From Pseudomonadota bacterium (GTDB lineage: Bacteria > Pseudomonadota > Alphaproteobacteria > Micropepsales > Micropepsaceae), in assembly GCA_018241025.1 (NCBI GenBank), contig JAFEEQ010000012.1, positions 1 to 64,000 on the forward strand: 64,000 bases of DNA, written 5' to 3'. The position numbers were made by a program, and so were the translations under genes. The notes beneath the pieces are model-generated. The model made no database searches, was not told the origin of the DNA, and worked only from the letters and a program-made list of their open reading frames with translations. Positions 7,372 to 19,059 of this stretch are shown one piece after another. Each line of letters opens with the position of its first letter. The first letter of the stretch is position 1.

Positions 7372-9969
7372 ATGAAAACCTTCCTGTTGCTGGCGGCCCT
7401 CGCGGCGGCGCCTCCGCACGAGACCCTGCCCTCCGCACCGGGCACCGACCTGCCGCCGGCCTGCAGCGAGGCCGCCGGCGCGATGCGCTCGGCTTACGGG
7501 GCCGACAGCGGAAAGGACACATTCTTTCATCAGGCGCTGGACGCCGCCGATCGCTGCGTCCAGCAAGGTGGGGGCGTGCCCGGTCTCATCATCCGGGGCG
7601 AGGCGCATTTCGGCCTCAACCAGTTCGACCTGGCGCTCGCCGACCTCGACGACGCGCTGAAGCGCGAACCCTTCTCTGGCATAGCGCGCTTCGACCGCGG
7701 TCTGATTTATCTGCAGGCCAAGAACTATCAGGGCGCGGTCGACGATTTCACCGCGGCGATCGAGGTCAATCCGGCCGATCTCGACTCCCGTTTCGAACGC
7801 GGCTGGACCTGGCTTCTGCTCAACCAACCCGACAAGGCGCTGCCCGACCTCAGTGCGGTGATCGAGAAATATCCGTCCTACGAACCGGCGCTGCGGCTGC
7901 GCGGCCTCGTTTACGCGAGCAAGGGACAATGGGACGAAGCGATTGCCGATGATTCCGCCGCGATCGCCGCCGACGCGACCGACGACGACGCCTTCTTCAA
8001 CCGCGGCCTCGCCTATGCCGGCGCCGGCCGTCACAAGGAAGCCATCGCCGATTTCGACATCGTGCTGTCGCGCTCGCCGGGCGACAGCCGTACGCTCTAT
8101 GAGCGCGGGCGAAGCAAGCAGAGCCTGAAGGACATCGATGGCGCCATCGCCGATTTCAGCGCCAGCTTGAAAGTCAAGCCGGACAGTGCCGTCTACAACG
8201 ACCGCGGCGTGGCCTATGAAGCCAAAGGCGATATCGAGAAGGCTCTCGCGGACTATTCCGCGGCGATCACCGCCGACCCCGGCGACGAAACGGCCATTCG
8301 CAACCGTGTCACCCTGCTTTTCAACAAGCGCCGCTTCTCCGAGGCGATCGACGACCTTTCGGACCTGATCAGCCGTGACGCCAAAGACGTCGCGGCCTTG
8401 CGCCTGCGCGCTTTTGCCTATGCCCAGAAGGGCGAACCTGACCTCGCCATCGCCGACTACAGCGCGGCACTCGCGCTTGCGCCCGACGACGCGGACACGC
8501 TTTTCTACCGAGCCCTCACCTACACGACGAAGCGCGACTACGTGCACGCGCTCGCCGATCTCGATGCCGCGATCGCGCACGCGCCGAAGAACGCCGACGC
8601 GCTCTGCTGGCGCGCGCGGGTGCGCGACGCGGGGAATGACAGCGCCGGCGCGCTAAACGACTTCACCGCCTGTCTCGCGATCGATCCCCAGGCATCGGCG
8701 TTCAACGAGCGCGGCGAGATTCATGAACGGCGCGGCGAGCGCGATGCCGCCCGGGCAGACTACGACAAAGCGCTTTCGCTCGATCCCACGCTGGCCGCGC
8801 CGCGGCGGAACCGCGTTCACCTGACGATGCTCGGCGGCGACTATGCGGCCGCGATCGCCGATCTCGACATACTGATCGTCGCCGCACCGAAAGACCCGGC
8901 GCTCTACCGGCTGCGCGCTTTCAGCCGTGAGATGCGCGGCGAGCTCGACAAGGCCGTAGCGGACTACAGCACGGCGCTCGATATCGAGCCCGACGCCACG
9001 ACACGGCTCTATCGCGGACGCGCCTATTCGCGGCTGCAGCGTTTCGACGACGCCCTCGCGGATTTCGCCGCCGCCGTGGCGTTGAAGCCGGACAGCGTCG
9101 AAGCGCATATCGCGCTCGCCGGTGCCTATGATTACCGCCGCGATTTCGCAGGCGCTCTCGACCAGATTGGCAAGGCCATCGCACTGTCGCCGAGGGATGG
9201 CCGCCTGCTGTTGATGCGTGCCGGCATCGAGCGCGAAGACGGGAACGATGCCGCGATGCAGACCGATGCCAAGGCCGGCATCGACCTGCTGAGCGCCGAC
9301 ATTGCGCGCGATCCGAAGGCGGCGAGCGGATATTACAGCCGCGCCCAGGGCTATGAGATCCTGAAGCGCTTCGGCGATGCCATCGCCGATCTCGGAACCG
9401 CGCTCACGCTCGAACCGGGCAATCTCGCGGCATTGAAGATGCGGGCGCGGCTCTATGGCCGCAACCGGCAACCCGATCTGGCCCTGCGCGACCTGGCCTC
9501 CGCCATCGCACTGGCACCAGGCGACAGCAGCCTGCATGTGCTGCGCGGCGACACGCTGCTCGCCAACCGGGATTTCACCGGCGCTATCGCAGAACTCGAC
9601 CGGGCCGTGGCACTCGGCGATACCACGAGCGGCACGCTCAACGACCGCTGCTGGGCGCGCGCGGTCGCCAATGTCGAGCTGCCGACGGCCCTCGCCGACT
9701 GCCGCAAGGCGTTGTCGGTCAGCCAGCGTCCGGCAATCATCGACAGCCTTGCCATGGTGCAGTTCCGCATGGGTCAGTTCGCCGATGCGCTAGCGAGCTA
9801 CGACAAGGCGCTCAGCATCAATCCGAAGCAGCCGAGTTCGCTCTACATGCGTGGACTGGTGAAACTCCGGCTCGGGCAGACCGATGCTGGAAAGGCTGAC
9901 ATCGCCGCCGCCCTCGCGCTCGACCCCGGCATTGCCGGCACCTTCAAGGATTTCGGGCTCAGCCCGTAG
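7372..9969 (+). CDS. Large exported TPR-repeat protein
   Basis: About 865 residues built almost entirely of 34-residue tetratricopeptide repeats, roughly two dozen, with the recurrent pattern ALADYSAAIxxxPxDxxAxxxRG. A short hydrophobic start (MKTFLLLAALAAAP) looks like a signal peptide, so the superhelix probably acts in the periplasm as a protein-binding scaffold. The ATG at 7372 gives this signal; the open frame upstream does not code for a better one. The last section, with paired Cys (NDRCWARA and ALADCRKAL), is a common ending of such alphaproteobacterial TPR proteins. It lies between dnaA and dnaN; no catalytic domain is visible. Confidence 0.88.
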   Translation: MKTFLLLAALAAAPPHETLPSAPGTDLPPACSEAAGAMRSAYGADSGKDTFFHQALDAADRCVQQGGGVPGLIIRGEAHFGLNQFDLALADLDDALKREPFSGIARFDRGLIYLQAKNYQGAVDDFTAAIEVNPADLDSRFERGWTWLLLNQPDKALPDLSAVIEKYPSYEPALRLRGLVYASKGQWDEAIADDSAAIAADATDDDAFFNRGLAYAGAGRHKEAIADFDIVLSRSPGDSRTLYERGRSKQSLKDIDGAIADFSASLKVKPDSAVYNDRGVAYEAKGDIEKALADYSAAITADPGDETAIRNRVTLLFNKRRFSEAIDDLSDLISRDAKDVAALRLRAFAYAQKGEPDLAIADYSAALALAPDDADTLFYRALTYTTKRDYVHALADLDAAIAHAPKNADALCWRARVRDAGNDSAGALNDFTACLAIDPQASAFNERGEIHERRGERDAARADYDKALSLDPTLAAPRRNRVHLTMLGGDYAAAIADLDILIVAAPKDPALYRLRAFSREMRGELDKAVADYSTALDIEPDATTRLYRGRAYSRLQRFDDALADFAAAVALKPDSVEAHIALAGAYDYRRDFAGALDQIGKAIALSPRDGRLLLMRAGIEREDGNDAAMQTDAKAGIDLLSADIARDPKAASGYYSRAQGYEILKRFGDAIADLGTALTLEPGNLAALKMRARLYGRNRQPDLALRDLASAIALAPGDSSLHVLRGDTLLANRDFTGAIAELDRAVALGDTTSGTLNDRCWARAVANVELPTALADCRKALSVSQRPAIIDSLAMVQFRMGQFADALASYDKALSINPKQPSSLYMRGLVKLRLGQTDAGKADIAAALALDPGIAGTFKDFGLSP

Positions 9970-9975
9970 CGTGCC

Positions 9976-10430
9976 TCAGGCCTCGCGCGCCATCACGAAC
10001 TTGATCGCCGTCTTCTTGGCGAGCTGGAACGGGCCCGGGAACCGGCTTTCGACGAAGAGGACGAGCCGATTGAGGAATTTCGCCTGGTCCTTCGGCCGCG
10101 AGATCAGAGCCCCATCGACATCGTCATAGACCGGATCCGATACGCGCTTTTGGTACTGCAGGAATTTCTGCGACTTTGGAATGAAATGCGCGGTGAAGGA
10201 GCGGCGCGAATGTTCGGGCTGGGTTGTCGGCAAGCTGCCATGCACAGTGAGCGCGTTCCAGAACAGCACGTCGCCCTTGGCCAGCGCCGGTGCACGGCAT
10301 TCCAGGTTGCTGGTCTTGATCGTTTCGATCACGTCCTGCTTGTAGACGTCGTGACTGGTGCCGATGTTGTTCGCCGCGCCGTGCTTTTCCAGCGGGATAA
10401 GCTGGCTGCGCGGATAGGGCTCTTGGCGGT
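9976..10430 (-). pseudogene. Truncated phytanoyl-CoA dioxygenase (PhyH) remnant
   Basis: The reverse strand encodes about 150 residues matching the C-terminal half of a PhyH-type Fe(II)/2-oxoglutarate dioxygenase: a KGDVLFWNALTVHGSLPTT segment with the distal iron-binding His, then SRRSFTAHFIP with the 2-oxoglutarate-binding Arg. The N-terminal half, including the HxD iron motif, is missing. Upstream of about 10430 the frame turns into Arg-rich sequence unrelated to the family. No start or ribosome site fits the break. It is best read as a 5'-truncated relic left between the TPR gene and dnaN. Confidence 0.75.
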
Positions 10431-10532
10431 GGCCGTTTCTCCCACGCGGGGGCCTTCGGGCGCAACTGCGCCAGGTGCCGCAAATGGCGCGAAACCGGGC
10501 TCGAATCCGCTTCCGGCGGGATGCTTTATTCC

Positions 10533-10561
10533 TTCGCCCTTTCTGGCGCTTTTGGTATACT
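10533..10561 (+). promoter_or_regulatory. Candidate extended -10 promoter for dnaN
   Basis: TGGTATACT (10553-10561) is an extended -10 element with a near-consensus hexamer about 110 bases before dnaN. A weak -35 (TTCGCC, 10533-10538) lies 17 bases upstream. It would start a dnaN-recF-gyrB transcript independent of dnaA. The 243 bases between the PhyH remnant and dnaN contain no other gene. Confidence 0.4.
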
Positions 10562-10673
10562 CGGCACTCTGAGTCCCGGCCATCAATAAACACTGGAAAT
10601 TCAATGGGTTAGAGACCCGTTCTGGTGGGCCAGCCTTGGGGGTGTCAGGCATCCAAACCTTGCAGCGAGACCG

Positions 10674-11795
10674 ATGAAGATCAACGTAGAACGGGGCGCC
10701 CTTTTGAAGGCGCTGAGCCACGTCCAGAGTGTCGTCGAACGCCGCAACACCATCCCCATTCTGTCGAACGTCCTGATCGAGGCCGGCAAGGGTCAGCTCA
10801 AGCTGACCGCCACCGATCTCGACATCGAGATCGTCGAGGCGATCCCCGCGGACGTCCTGCGCAACGGCTCGGCGACCGCGCCGGCGCACATGCTCTACGA
10901 CATCGTGCGCAAGCTGCCTGAGGGTTCGCAGGTCCAGGCGGAGCTTCTCACCAGCGAAGGCGGCCGGCTTTCGGTTTCCGCCGGCGCGATCCGTTTCGAG
11001 CTCGCCTGCCTGCCCAAGGAAGACTTCCCGCAGATGACGGCAGGCGCCCTGCCCCACCGCTTCCGCCTCGCCGCCGACGAGCTCAAGCATCTCATCGCCA
11101 AGACCAGCTTCGCGATGGCGACGGACGAGACACGGTTCTACCTCATGGGCATCCACATGCATGCCGCAAAGGAAGCCAAGGCCAAGGTGCTCCGCGCGGT
11201 GGCAACCGACGGCCACCGCCTCGCGCGCTTTGAACTCGACCTGCCGGAAGGCGCGGGCGACATGCCGGGCATCATCGTGCCGCGCAAGACGGTGAGCGAG
11301 TTGCGCCGCCTGCTCGACGATGCCGATGGCGCGATAGAAATCGCGCTCTCCGACACCAAGATCCAATTCGCCTTCGGCGGCGTGGAGCTGACCTCCAAGC
11401 TGATCGACGGCACCTTCCCCGACTACCAGCGCGTGATCCCGAGCGGCAACGACAAGTCGCTGGCGCTCGAATCCAAGGAATTCTCGCATTCCGTCGACCG
11501 TGTCTCGACCATCTCCGCGGACAAGACGCGCGCCGTGAAACTTGCCATCGCAAAGGACAAGGTCACACTCTCGGTCGTGAACCCCGACAGCGGCACGGCG
11601 ACCGAGGAACTCGGCGCGACCTACAGCGCCTCGTCGATCGAGATCGGCTTCAACGCGAAATACCTGCTCGACATCACCGGGCAGATCGAGGGCAAGGAGA
11701 TCCGTTTCCTGCTCTCGGACGCCGGCTCGCCCACCATTATCGAGGACGCGGAAGACCCCCGCTCGCTTTACGTCCTCATGCCCATGCGGGTCTGA
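10674..11795 (+). CDS. dnaN: DNA polymerase III beta subunit (sliding clamp)
   Basis: A 373-residue beta clamp; the ring-shaped dimer tethers DNA polymerase III and other repair proteins to DNA. It starts MKINVERGALLKALSHVQSV, contains the conserved VEAIPADV, RAVATDGHRLA and FPDYQRVIP segments, and ends with the typical YVLMPMRV. Three clamp domains of about 120 residues account for the full length. It is followed after two bases by recF, forming the classic dnaN-recF-gyrB run. Confidence 0.98.
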   Translation: MKINVERGALLKALSHVQSVVERRNTIPILSNVLIEAGKGQLKLTATDLDIEIVEAIPADVLRNGSATAPAHMLYDIVRKLPEGSQVQAELLTSEGGRLSVSAGAIRFELACLPKEDFPQMTAGALPHRFRLAADELKHLIAKTSFAMATDETRFYLMGIHMHAAKEAKAKVLRAVATDGHRLARFELDLPEGAGDMPGIIVPRKTVSELRRLLDDADGAIEIALSDTKIQFAFGGVELTSKLIDGTFPDYQRVIPSGNDKSLALESKEFSHSVDRVSTISADKTRAVKLAIAKDKVTLSVVNPDSGTATEELGATYSASSIEIGFNAKYLLDITGQIEGKEIRFLLSDAGSPTIIEDAEDPRSLYVLMPMRV

Positions 11796-11797
11796 GA

Positions 11798-13024
11798 TTG
11801 GCCTCGCAGCCCTCTTTCGGTGCGTCTCACGGCGCGCCAGGCGATGACGGACTCGCCCGCCATCGCGAGGCTGCGCGCAACCGGCTCGCCGTGACGCGGC
11901 TGACGCTGCGCAATTTCCGCTCCTATGCCGAGCTCGAACTGGCCACAAGCGGCGCGCCGGTGGTGCTGGCGGGGCCGAACGGTGCGGGCAAGACCAATGT
12001 GCTGGATGCGATCTCGCTGCTCTCGCCCGGCCGGGGCCTGCGCGGCGCAAAGCTCGGCGAGCATGTACGCCGCGGCCCGAGCGCGCCGAGCGATGCGCTC
12101 TGGGCGGTGGCGGCAAACGTCGCTCGCGAGGGTCAAAGCTACGACATCGGCACCGGACTGACGCTCGGACCCAATGGCGGCGAACGCCGCGCGGTACGCC
12201 TCAACGGCGCTCCGGCGCAGAACTCCGCCGATCTCGGCGAGTTGATCCAGATGCTGTGGCTGACCCCGGCGATGGATCGCCTCTTCATCGAAGGCGCGAG
12301 CGGGCGGCGGAAATTCCTCGACCGACTCGTGCTCGGCTTCGAGCCCGGCCATGCCCGCACCGCGACGCGCTATGAGACCGCGATGCGCGAGCGAGCGCGA
12401 CTGCTCAAATTCGGTCCGCGCGATCCGGCGTGGCTCGACGGCCTTGAAGCGGAGATGGTCGAAGCCGGCGCCGCGATGGCGACAAGCCGTGCGCGCACCG
12501 TCGAGCGTCTCAACCGCGCTCTCGCCGCACGCGGCGAGGCCGGGGCCTTCCCGGCGGCGCAGCTTGCGCTCGCCGGCGAGACCGACGCGCTGCTGACGGA
12601 GCTTGGCGACGCCACCGGCGATGCGCTACGCGAGAAACTGGCGCGCAGCCGGGTGCGCGATGCCGAGGCGGGGCGCACGACCTTTGGCCCGCATCTCACC
12701 GATCTTGCCGTGCGCCACACCCAGAAGCGCGCCGATGCGCGCGAATGCTCGACCGGCGAGCAGAAGGCGCTCCTGATCTCGATCATCCTCGCCGATGCCT
12801 GGGAGCTTTCGGCGGCGCGCAGCGGGCATGCCCCGCTGCTGCTGCTGGACGAGATCGCAGCGCATCTGGATGTTGTCCGGCGCGCGGCGCTGTTCGACGA
12901 AATCCTGGCGCTCGGCGCCCAGGCCTGGATGACAGGCACCGATATCGAAATGTTCGCGCCCCTGAAGGGCAGAGCGGATTTGTTTGCGGTTGCGGATCAC
13001 ACCATCCGCCCGATGGCAGAGTAA
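11798..13024 (+). CDS. recF: DNA replication and repair protein RecF
   Basis: A SMC/ABC-like ATPase that helps load RecA at gaps. It shows the RecF start motif RLTLRNFRSYAELEL, Walker A GPNGAGKTN (about 59-67), the LSPGRGLRG segment, the signature STGEQKALL and Walker B LLLLDEIAAHLD. The TTG at 11798, two bases after dnaN, gives 408 residues; an in-frame GTG at 11891 would give 377, nearer the usual family length and starting just before the first conserved strand. The start is therefore uncertain but the identity is not. Confidence 0.96.
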   Translation: MASQPSFGASHGAPGDDGLARHREAARNRLAVTRLTLRNFRSYAELELATSGAPVVLAGPNGAGKTNVLDAISLLSPGRGLRGAKLGEHVRRGPSAPSDALWAVAANVAREGQSYDIGTGLTLGPNGGERRAVRLNGAPAQNSADLGELIQMLWLTPAMDRLFIEGASGRRKFLDRLVLGFEPGHARTATRYETAMRERARLLKFGPRDPAWLDGLEAEMVEAGAAMATSRARTVERLNRALAARGEAGAFPAAQLALAGETDALLTELGDATGDALREKLARSRVRDAEAGRTTFGPHLTDLAVRHTQKRADARECSTGEQKALLISIILADAWELSAARSGHAPLLLLDEIAAHLDVVRRAALFDEILALGAQAWMTGTDIEMFAPLKGRADLFAVADHTIRPMAE

Positions 13025-15457
<2,433 letters not shown>

Positions 15458-15460
15458 CGC

Positions 15461-15949
15461 GTGGGCTGGCGCTTTCAGAAGCGGATTTCGATCCTGCCTG
15501 GCGTTCGGATCAACATCGGCAAGCGCGGCGTCTCGACCAGCGTCGGGCCGAAAGGCGCCGATATCAATATCGGGCGCCATGGCGTGACGACGAATGCCGG
15601 CCTGCCCGGCACCGGCCTGTCCTATCGCCAGACTCTCGGCCATCCGGGAAGCTGGCTCGGCATCGGCTTGTTCGTGGTGGCCCTCGCCTTCGCGGCCTAT
15701 CGCGCGGGATATGTCCACCTGCCGACAACCGGCGCGCCCGCCGCGGAAGCCGGGACGGCGACAAGCTTGCGCTATGTCCGGCGCGGCAATTCGGTTCTCC
15801 GCACCGCGCCCTCGCCTTCGGCGCCGGCCCTTGCGCACGAGGCAAAGGGCACCCAGGTCACGGTGCTTGCCGTCGAGGGTCCCTGGAGCAAGGTCAACGA
15901 CGGCACTAACGAAGGCTGGATGCGCAGCAGCGTGCTCGGCGAGCGCTGA
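15461..15949 (+). CDS. DUF4236-transmembrane-SH3 protein
   Basis: A 162-residue protein starting at a GTG three bases after gyrB. Residues 1-55 match DUF4236 (GWRFQKRISILPGVRINIGK, with glycine-rich strands ending GLPGTGLSY). A transmembrane helix lies near 65-83, and the C-terminal 65 residues form a bacterial SH3 domain (SH3_3: YVRRGNSVLRTAPS ... WSKVNDGTNEGWM). The SH3 part probably faces the periplasm and may bind the cell wall. DUF4236 has no known function. Its place suggests read-through from gyrB; the ribosome site is weak. Confidence 0.85.
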   Translation: MGWRFQKRISILPGVRINIGKRGVSTSVGPKGADINIGRHGVTTNAGLPGTGLSYRQTLGHPGSWLGIGLFVVALAFAAYRAGYVHLPTTGAPAAEAGTATSLRYVRRGNSVLRTAPSPSAPALAHEAKGTQVTVLAVEGPWSKVNDGTNEGWMRSSVLGER

Positions 15950-15981
15950 CCGTCAGCGTCCGTCGTGATAGCATCGCGGCC

Positions 15982-16305
15982 ATGAGCTTCATCGACACCG
16001 CCACATTGAATATCGTCGAGCGCCGGTCCGGCTGGCTCGGACGATTTTTTGATTCCGGCGCGATGACCTTCGGCCATTATGAATTTCGCAAAGGCGCAGA
16101 CATCCATCCGCATTCGCATGAGCAGGAAGAGGTCTGGCACATTCTTGAAGGCGAGTTGCAGATCACCATTGGCGGCCAGTCCGTCGTCGCCGGTCCGGGC
16201 TTCGTCGGCATCGTGCCGCCGAATGTGGTCCATTCGGTGATTGCGCTCAGCGACGGCAAAGCGACAGTCGTGGATTCGCCGCGGCGCGCGATACCCGGGA
16301 TCTAG
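15982..16305 (+). CDS. Small cupin domain protein
   Basis: A 107-residue single-domain cupin. The first cupin motif is seen as HPHSHEQEEVWHILEGELQITIGG (two His and a Glu as metal ligands) and the second as PPNVVHSV with the fourth ligand. Such proteins are sugar- or small-ligand-binding or dioxygenase-like enzymes; none can be assigned here. Its end overlaps the stop of the convergent methyltransferase gene by four bases. Confidence 0.88.
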   Translation: MSFIDTATLNIVERRSGWLGRFFDSGAMTFGHYEFRKGADIHPHSHEQEEVWHILEGELQITIGGQSVVAGPGFVGIVPPNVVHSVIALSDGKATVVDSPRRAIPGI

Positions 16306-17135
16306 ACCCGCGCGCCCACGAGCCAGCAGGCCGCGGGTGGCGATACGCCGTCGGGCGTTTCGAATTTCTTCATGGCCTCTGCGACCCGCGCCTCGATCTT
16401 CGCGCGTACGTCCGGCTCGACAACGCTCGCTGCGCGCGACAACGGGCCGATGCGCAGCGAGAATTGCGCCGCCTCGGGCGCTGTCCGCGCGATATGCATC
16501 ACCGTATCGAGCTTGGTCGCCGTCACGTCCTTGAATCCGGCGCCTTCGAGGATGCCGACCGTGCGCGCGGAATCGGCGAAGGCGAAGGGTCCCGGCGCAT
16601 GCGGATCGGCTGGCGGCTGCTCGGGCAGAAGATCGCGCGCCGCCGCGAAAGGCGCCGCCGCCCAGAGATTCTCCGGCATACTGCGCCAGCAAACGAAAGC
16701 GAGCCGCCCGCCGGGCTTCAGCGCCTTGCGGATGTTCGCGAAGGCCGCCGTGGGATCGGCGAAGAACATCACGCCGAAGCGCGAGGCGACGACGTCGAAT
16801 TCCGGCTTGAACGCGAAGGTCGATGCATCGGCCTCGATGAATTCGGCCTTCGATCCATTCGCGGCGCCGCGTTCGCGCGCCACCGCCAGCATCGGTCGCG
16901 AAATGTCGGCCCCGATCACCTGACCACCCACGCCCACCGCCTTCGCATAGGCCAGCGTCGTGCCGCCGGAACCGCAACCGATGTCGAGCACATGCTCGCC
17001 GGGCTTCGCCGCGACGAAGTCCAGCAGCGCCTTCGCGATCGACGCCATGTTTGCGTCCATCGTGTCGCGTGCCTCGGCCCAGCGCTGGCCGGCGGGCCCG
17101 TTCCAGTATTCGATCTGATCGGCGTTTCCGCTCAT
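16302..17135 (-). CDS. Class I SAM-dependent methyltransferase
   Basis: A 277-residue methyltransferase. The SAM-binding motif I is VLDIGCGSGGTTLAYA, followed by an acidic GADISRPML strand and the ALKPGGRLAFVCW motif of UbiE/COQ5-like and methyltransferase-11/25 proteins. The start IEYWNGPAGQRWAEA is typical of a family often found in alphaproteobacteria; the substrate is unknown. Its ATG overlaps the stop of the upstream acetyltransferase gene (ATGA), and both follow argG on the same strand. Confidence 0.9.
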   Translation of the reverse strand: MSGNADQIEYWNGPAGQRWAEARDTMDANMASIAKALLDFVAAKPGEHVLDIGCGSGGTTLAYAKAVGVGGQVIGADISRPMLAVARERGAANGSKAEFIEADASTFAFKPEFDVVASRFGVMFFADPTAAFANIRKALKPGGRLAFVCWRSMPENLWAAAPFAAARDLLPEQPPADPHAPGPFAFADSARTVGILEGAGFKDVTATKLDTVMHIARTAPEAAQFSLRIGPLSRAASVVEPDVRAKIEARVAEAMKKFETPDGVSPPAACWLVGARV

Positions 17136-17662
17136 GGGGCGATCCTCCGGAAGAAGTAGGTAGTCTCGCAGAACGATCCGTCGGGGAACAGCGCGTAATC
17201 AGGAATGGCCCCCACGCGCTGCCAGCCGAGCCGCTCATACAGCCGGTAGCCGGCGCTGTCGGTCACCGTGTCGAGCACCAGAAGGCTGCGGCCATGATGG
17301 CGGGCGAAGCGTTCGATGTCGCGCATCAGCCGCTCGCCCACACCCTTGCCACGCGCGGCGCGGTGAACCAGCAGCTTCTTCACATCGGCGCGATGCGGCT
17401 GGTTCGGCATCGTATCAAGGCCGAGCTGCACGGTGCCGACGATCTTACGACCCTCACGCGCGGCGAGCAGCACGGTCTTGCCGGCAGCGACCTCCTCAAA
17501 CACCTTGCGGAAATAGAGCGAAGCCTCGGCAAGGCCGAAACCGTCCATGAAGCCGACGGAGGCCCCTCCCGCGACGCAATCGGCGAGCACGCCAGCGAGT
17601 TCGGGCAAGGCGGCGCGCACCGTCTTCAGGTCTGCGTCCAGTTCCTCGATCGCGATGGCCAT
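17132..17662 (-). CDS. GNAT-family N-acetyltransferase
   Basis: A 176-residue GNAT protein. The acetyl-CoA-binding motif A is VKKLLVHRAARGKGVGERLM (R-x-x-G-x-G/A), followed by SLLVLDTVTDSAGYRLYERLGWQRVG, the usual C-terminal strand and YxxLGW motif. The amine substrate is not evident. It begins 11 bases after argG and overlaps the methyltransferase gene, so the three probably share a transcript. Confidence 0.9.
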   Translation of the reverse strand: MAIAIEELDADLKTVRAALPELAGVLADCVAGGASVGFMDGFGLAEASLYFRKVFEEVAAGKTVLLAAREGRKIVGTVQLGLDTMPNQPHRADVKKLLVHRAARGKGVGERLMRDIERFARHHGRSLLVLDTVTDSAGYRLYERLGWQRVGAIPDYALFPDGSFCETTYFFRRIAP

Positions 17663-17673
17663 CGGCTGGCGGC

Positions 17674-18909
17674 CTATTTCCCCACCTTCCGTCTGCGCAT
17701 GGCGAGGGTGCGGAGGCGCAGCGCGTTGAGCTTGATGAAGCCCTGGGCGTCCTTCTGATCGTAGGCGCCCTGGTCGTCCTCGAAGGTGACGAGGTCCTGA
17801 CTGTAGAGCGAGTAAGGCGAGGACCGTCCGATCACGCTGACATTGCCCTTGTAGAGCTTCAGCCGCACCGTTCCGGAGACGAATTCCTGGCTCTTGTCGA
17901 TCAGCGCCTGGAGCATCTCGCGCTCGGGCGCGAACCAGAAGCCGTAGTAGATCAGCTCGGCATAGCGCGGCATGATCTCATCCTTCAGATGCGCCGCGCC
18001 GCGGTCGAGGGTGATGCTCTCCATCGCGCGATGGGCGGTGAGCAGGATCGTGCCGCCCGGCGTCTCGTAGACGCCACGCGATTTCATGCCGACGAAACGA
18101 TTCTCGACCAGATCGAGCCGGCCGATGCCGTTGGCCTTGCCGAGTTCGTTGAGCTTCGCCAGCAGCGTGGCGGGCGAGAGCGTTTGACCGTCGATGGACA
18201 CCGCATCGCCGCGCTCGAAGCCGACCTCGATCACCGTCGCCTTGTCCGGAGCGTCTTCCGGCGAAATCGTGCGCTGATAGACGATGCTGTCGGCTTCGAT
18301 GGCCGGATCTTCCAGCACTTTGCCCTCCGATGAGGAGTGCAGCAGGTTGGCATCGACGCTGAACGGCGCCTCGCCGCGCTTGTCCTTGGCAATCGGGATC
18401 TGGTGCTGCTCGGCGAAGGCGATCAGCTTGGTCCGGCTGGTCAGCTCCCATTCGCGCCACGGCGCGATGATCTTGATGTCGGGCTGGAGCGCGTAATAGC
18501 TCATCTCGAACCGCACCTGGTCGTTGCCCTTGCCGGTCGCGCCGTGACAGACGGCATCGGCGCCCATCTTGCGCGCGATCTCGATCTGCTTCTTGGCAAT
18601 CAGCGGCCGGGCGATGGAGGTGCCGAGGAGATAGACGCCTTCATAGACCGCATTGGCGCGGAACATCGGGAAGACGTAGTCGCGGACGAATTCCTCGCGC
18701 AGGTCTTCGATGAAGATGTTCTCCGGCTTGATGCCGAGAAGGAGCGCTTTCTCGCGCGCCGGTCCCAACTCCTCGCCCTGCCCCAGATCGGCGGTGAAGG
18801 TGATGACCTCCGCGCCATAGGCGGTCTGGAGCCATTTCAGGATGACCGAGGTATCGAGGCCGCCGGAATAGGCGAGAACGACTTTCTTCACGGATTTGGG
18901 GGCGGACAA
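17674..18909 (-). CDS. argG: Argininosuccinate synthase
   Basis: Makes argininosuccinate from citrulline, aspartate and ATP, the penultimate step of arginine synthesis. The ATP pyrophosphatase P-loop is [16 protein letters not shown], and the conserved [20 protein letters not shown] segment, [19 protein letters not shown] and [12 protein letters not shown] segments are present. The TTG at 18909 was chosen because a GGAG lies 6 bases before it and it gives 411 residues, the family's normal length; the ATG at 18981 would add 24 unusual residues. It heads an argG-GNAT-methyltransferase run. Confidence 0.97.
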   Translation of the reverse strand: MSAPKSVKKVVLAYSGGLDTSVILKWLQTAYGAEVITFTADLGQGEELGPAREKALLLGIKPENIFIEDLREEFVRDYVFPMFRANAVYEGVYLLGTSIARPLIAKKQIEIARKMGADAVCHGATGKGNDQVRFEMSYYALQPDIKIIAPWREWELTSRTKLIAFAEQHQIPIAKDKRGEAPFSVDANLLHSSSEGKVLEDPAIEADSIVYQRTISPEDAPDKATVIEVGFERGDAVSIDGQTLSPATLLAKLNELGKANGIGRLDLVENRFVGMKSRGVYETPGGTILLTAHRAMESITLDRGAAHLKDEIMPRYAELIYYGFWFAPEREMLQALIDKSQEFVSGTVRLKLYKGNVSVIGRSSPYSLYSQDLVTFEDDQGAYDQKDAQGFIKLNALRLRTLAMRRRKVGK

Positions 18910-19059
18910 GCGAGGCTCCGGTTGCGAAATCTGCGTCTTTTCTAGGGTCTTGCTGGAAGGCGTCAAGCGCAGGGCTGGCATGCGGGCGGCTCGGGCGGGA
19001 TATGCCGCCCTTGCAGGCACAAATGACGCAACATGGTCGCTTGTCGGAGAGGCACAGCC

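Noticed and set aside
10441..10673. DnaA boxes in the dnaN upstream region
   Set aside because: AATAAACAC near 10589 is several mismatches from the consensus; not enough for a call.
10329..12116. 595-codon reverse frame over dnaN and recF
   Set aside because: Covers the most certain genes of the window and has no family features.
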